From: CBDFLT01 sp965249225
Lineage (GTDB): Bacteria > Chloroflexota > Dehalococcoidia > Lucifugimonadales > G963668185
Reading direction: 5' to 3'
NCBI GenBank assembly: GCA_965249225.1
Contig: CBDFLT010000009.1
Span: forward strand, 1-64,000
Length of the DNA: 64,000 bases
Positions within the stretch are counted from its first letter, which is position 1; every line of letters begins with the position of its first letter. The notes below the pieces were generated by a model, which was not told the origin of the DNA, searched no databases, and saw nothing but the letters and a program-made list of their open reading frames with translations. Made by a program: the position numbers and the translations under genes. Below, piece by piece: positions 63,957 to 64,000 of the stretch.

Positions 63957-64000
63957 TGGAACGAACGTCAACTCCACATACAAGCTATCCGGACCCGATC
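63957..64000 (+). CDS. Start of a further gene, cut by the window edge
   Basis: An ATG at 63957, preceded by AAGGGAAAGG, opens MERTSTPHTSYPDPI to the window end. It is the likely next gene of the cytochrome assembly operon, but too short to identify. Confidence 0.4.

Overview
The window looks like a chromosomal segment from a free-living Chloroflexota bacterium, probably of the Dehalococcoidia/SAR202 kind. This is an inference from gene content: lipoproteins with Thr/Pro-rich or Val-Glu-Val stalks, a Rieske oxygenase with a remnant paralogue, a GlcG/HbpS-like protein, a CcmC/CcmD heme-handling pair, and moderately high GC. No rRNA or complete marker set is present, so the placement is tentative.

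Layout. 1-4.3 kb (minus strand): an ECF sigma factor with an overlapping membrane anti-sigma-like gene, then an SRAP (HMCES/YedK) DNA-protein crosslink gene, a tiny hydrophobic peptide, a large lipoprotein and a further small ORF, tightly spaced. 4.4-12.5 kb: an insertion zone. An IS256 element has split an NmrA-type gene with a visible 10-bp target duplication. An IS1182 element, truncated IS3 and IS21 pieces and a decayed YprB-like nuclease follow. 12.8-26.2 kb: one giant surface protein of about 4,480 residues. It carries seven FG-GAP beta-propellers, each with exactly seven FG-GAP motifs by reading, and each lying inside an otherwise normal fibronectin type III domain. Seven ordinary FN3 domains, a cadherin-like domain and a C-terminal membrane anchor complete it.

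26.5-36.7 kb is an accessory/defence region: transposase remnants, a ribbon-helix-helix gene overlapping the start of a truncated serine recombinase, a replication-relaxation-like protein, a type IIG-like restriction-methylase, a PIN/RHH toxin-antitoxin pair, a secreted HNH-excalibur lipoprotein, an HsdR_N-DUF4357 protein and an IS1182-derived MITE. 36.7-40.2 kb is a translationally coupled tandem array of five ABC-2 permease paralogues in different states of decay. Two near-identical 1.54-kb IS3-like copies (40.2-41.7 and 48.2-49.7 kb) bracket a probable demethylation module: a GbcA-like Rieske oxygenase, a solute-binding lipoprotein, a GlcG/HbpS protein and a glutathione-independent formaldehyde dehydrogenase. 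A broken second Rieske copy lies in inverted orientation. The tail of a serine recombinase runs into a tRNA-Asn gene at 49.9-50.0 kb, which suggests that the variable region is an island edge.

50-64 kb is ordinary core genome: a VTT membrane protein, a decayed alpha/beta hydrolase, ClpC/ClpB, HolA, a DUF1232 protein, YchF, HemW, SelB, a hypothetical protein, a zincin-like metallopeptidase, an MFS transporter, and CcmC with a CcmD-like partner. The SelB gene implies selenoprotein synthesis, but no selA, selD or tRNA-Sec was seen here.
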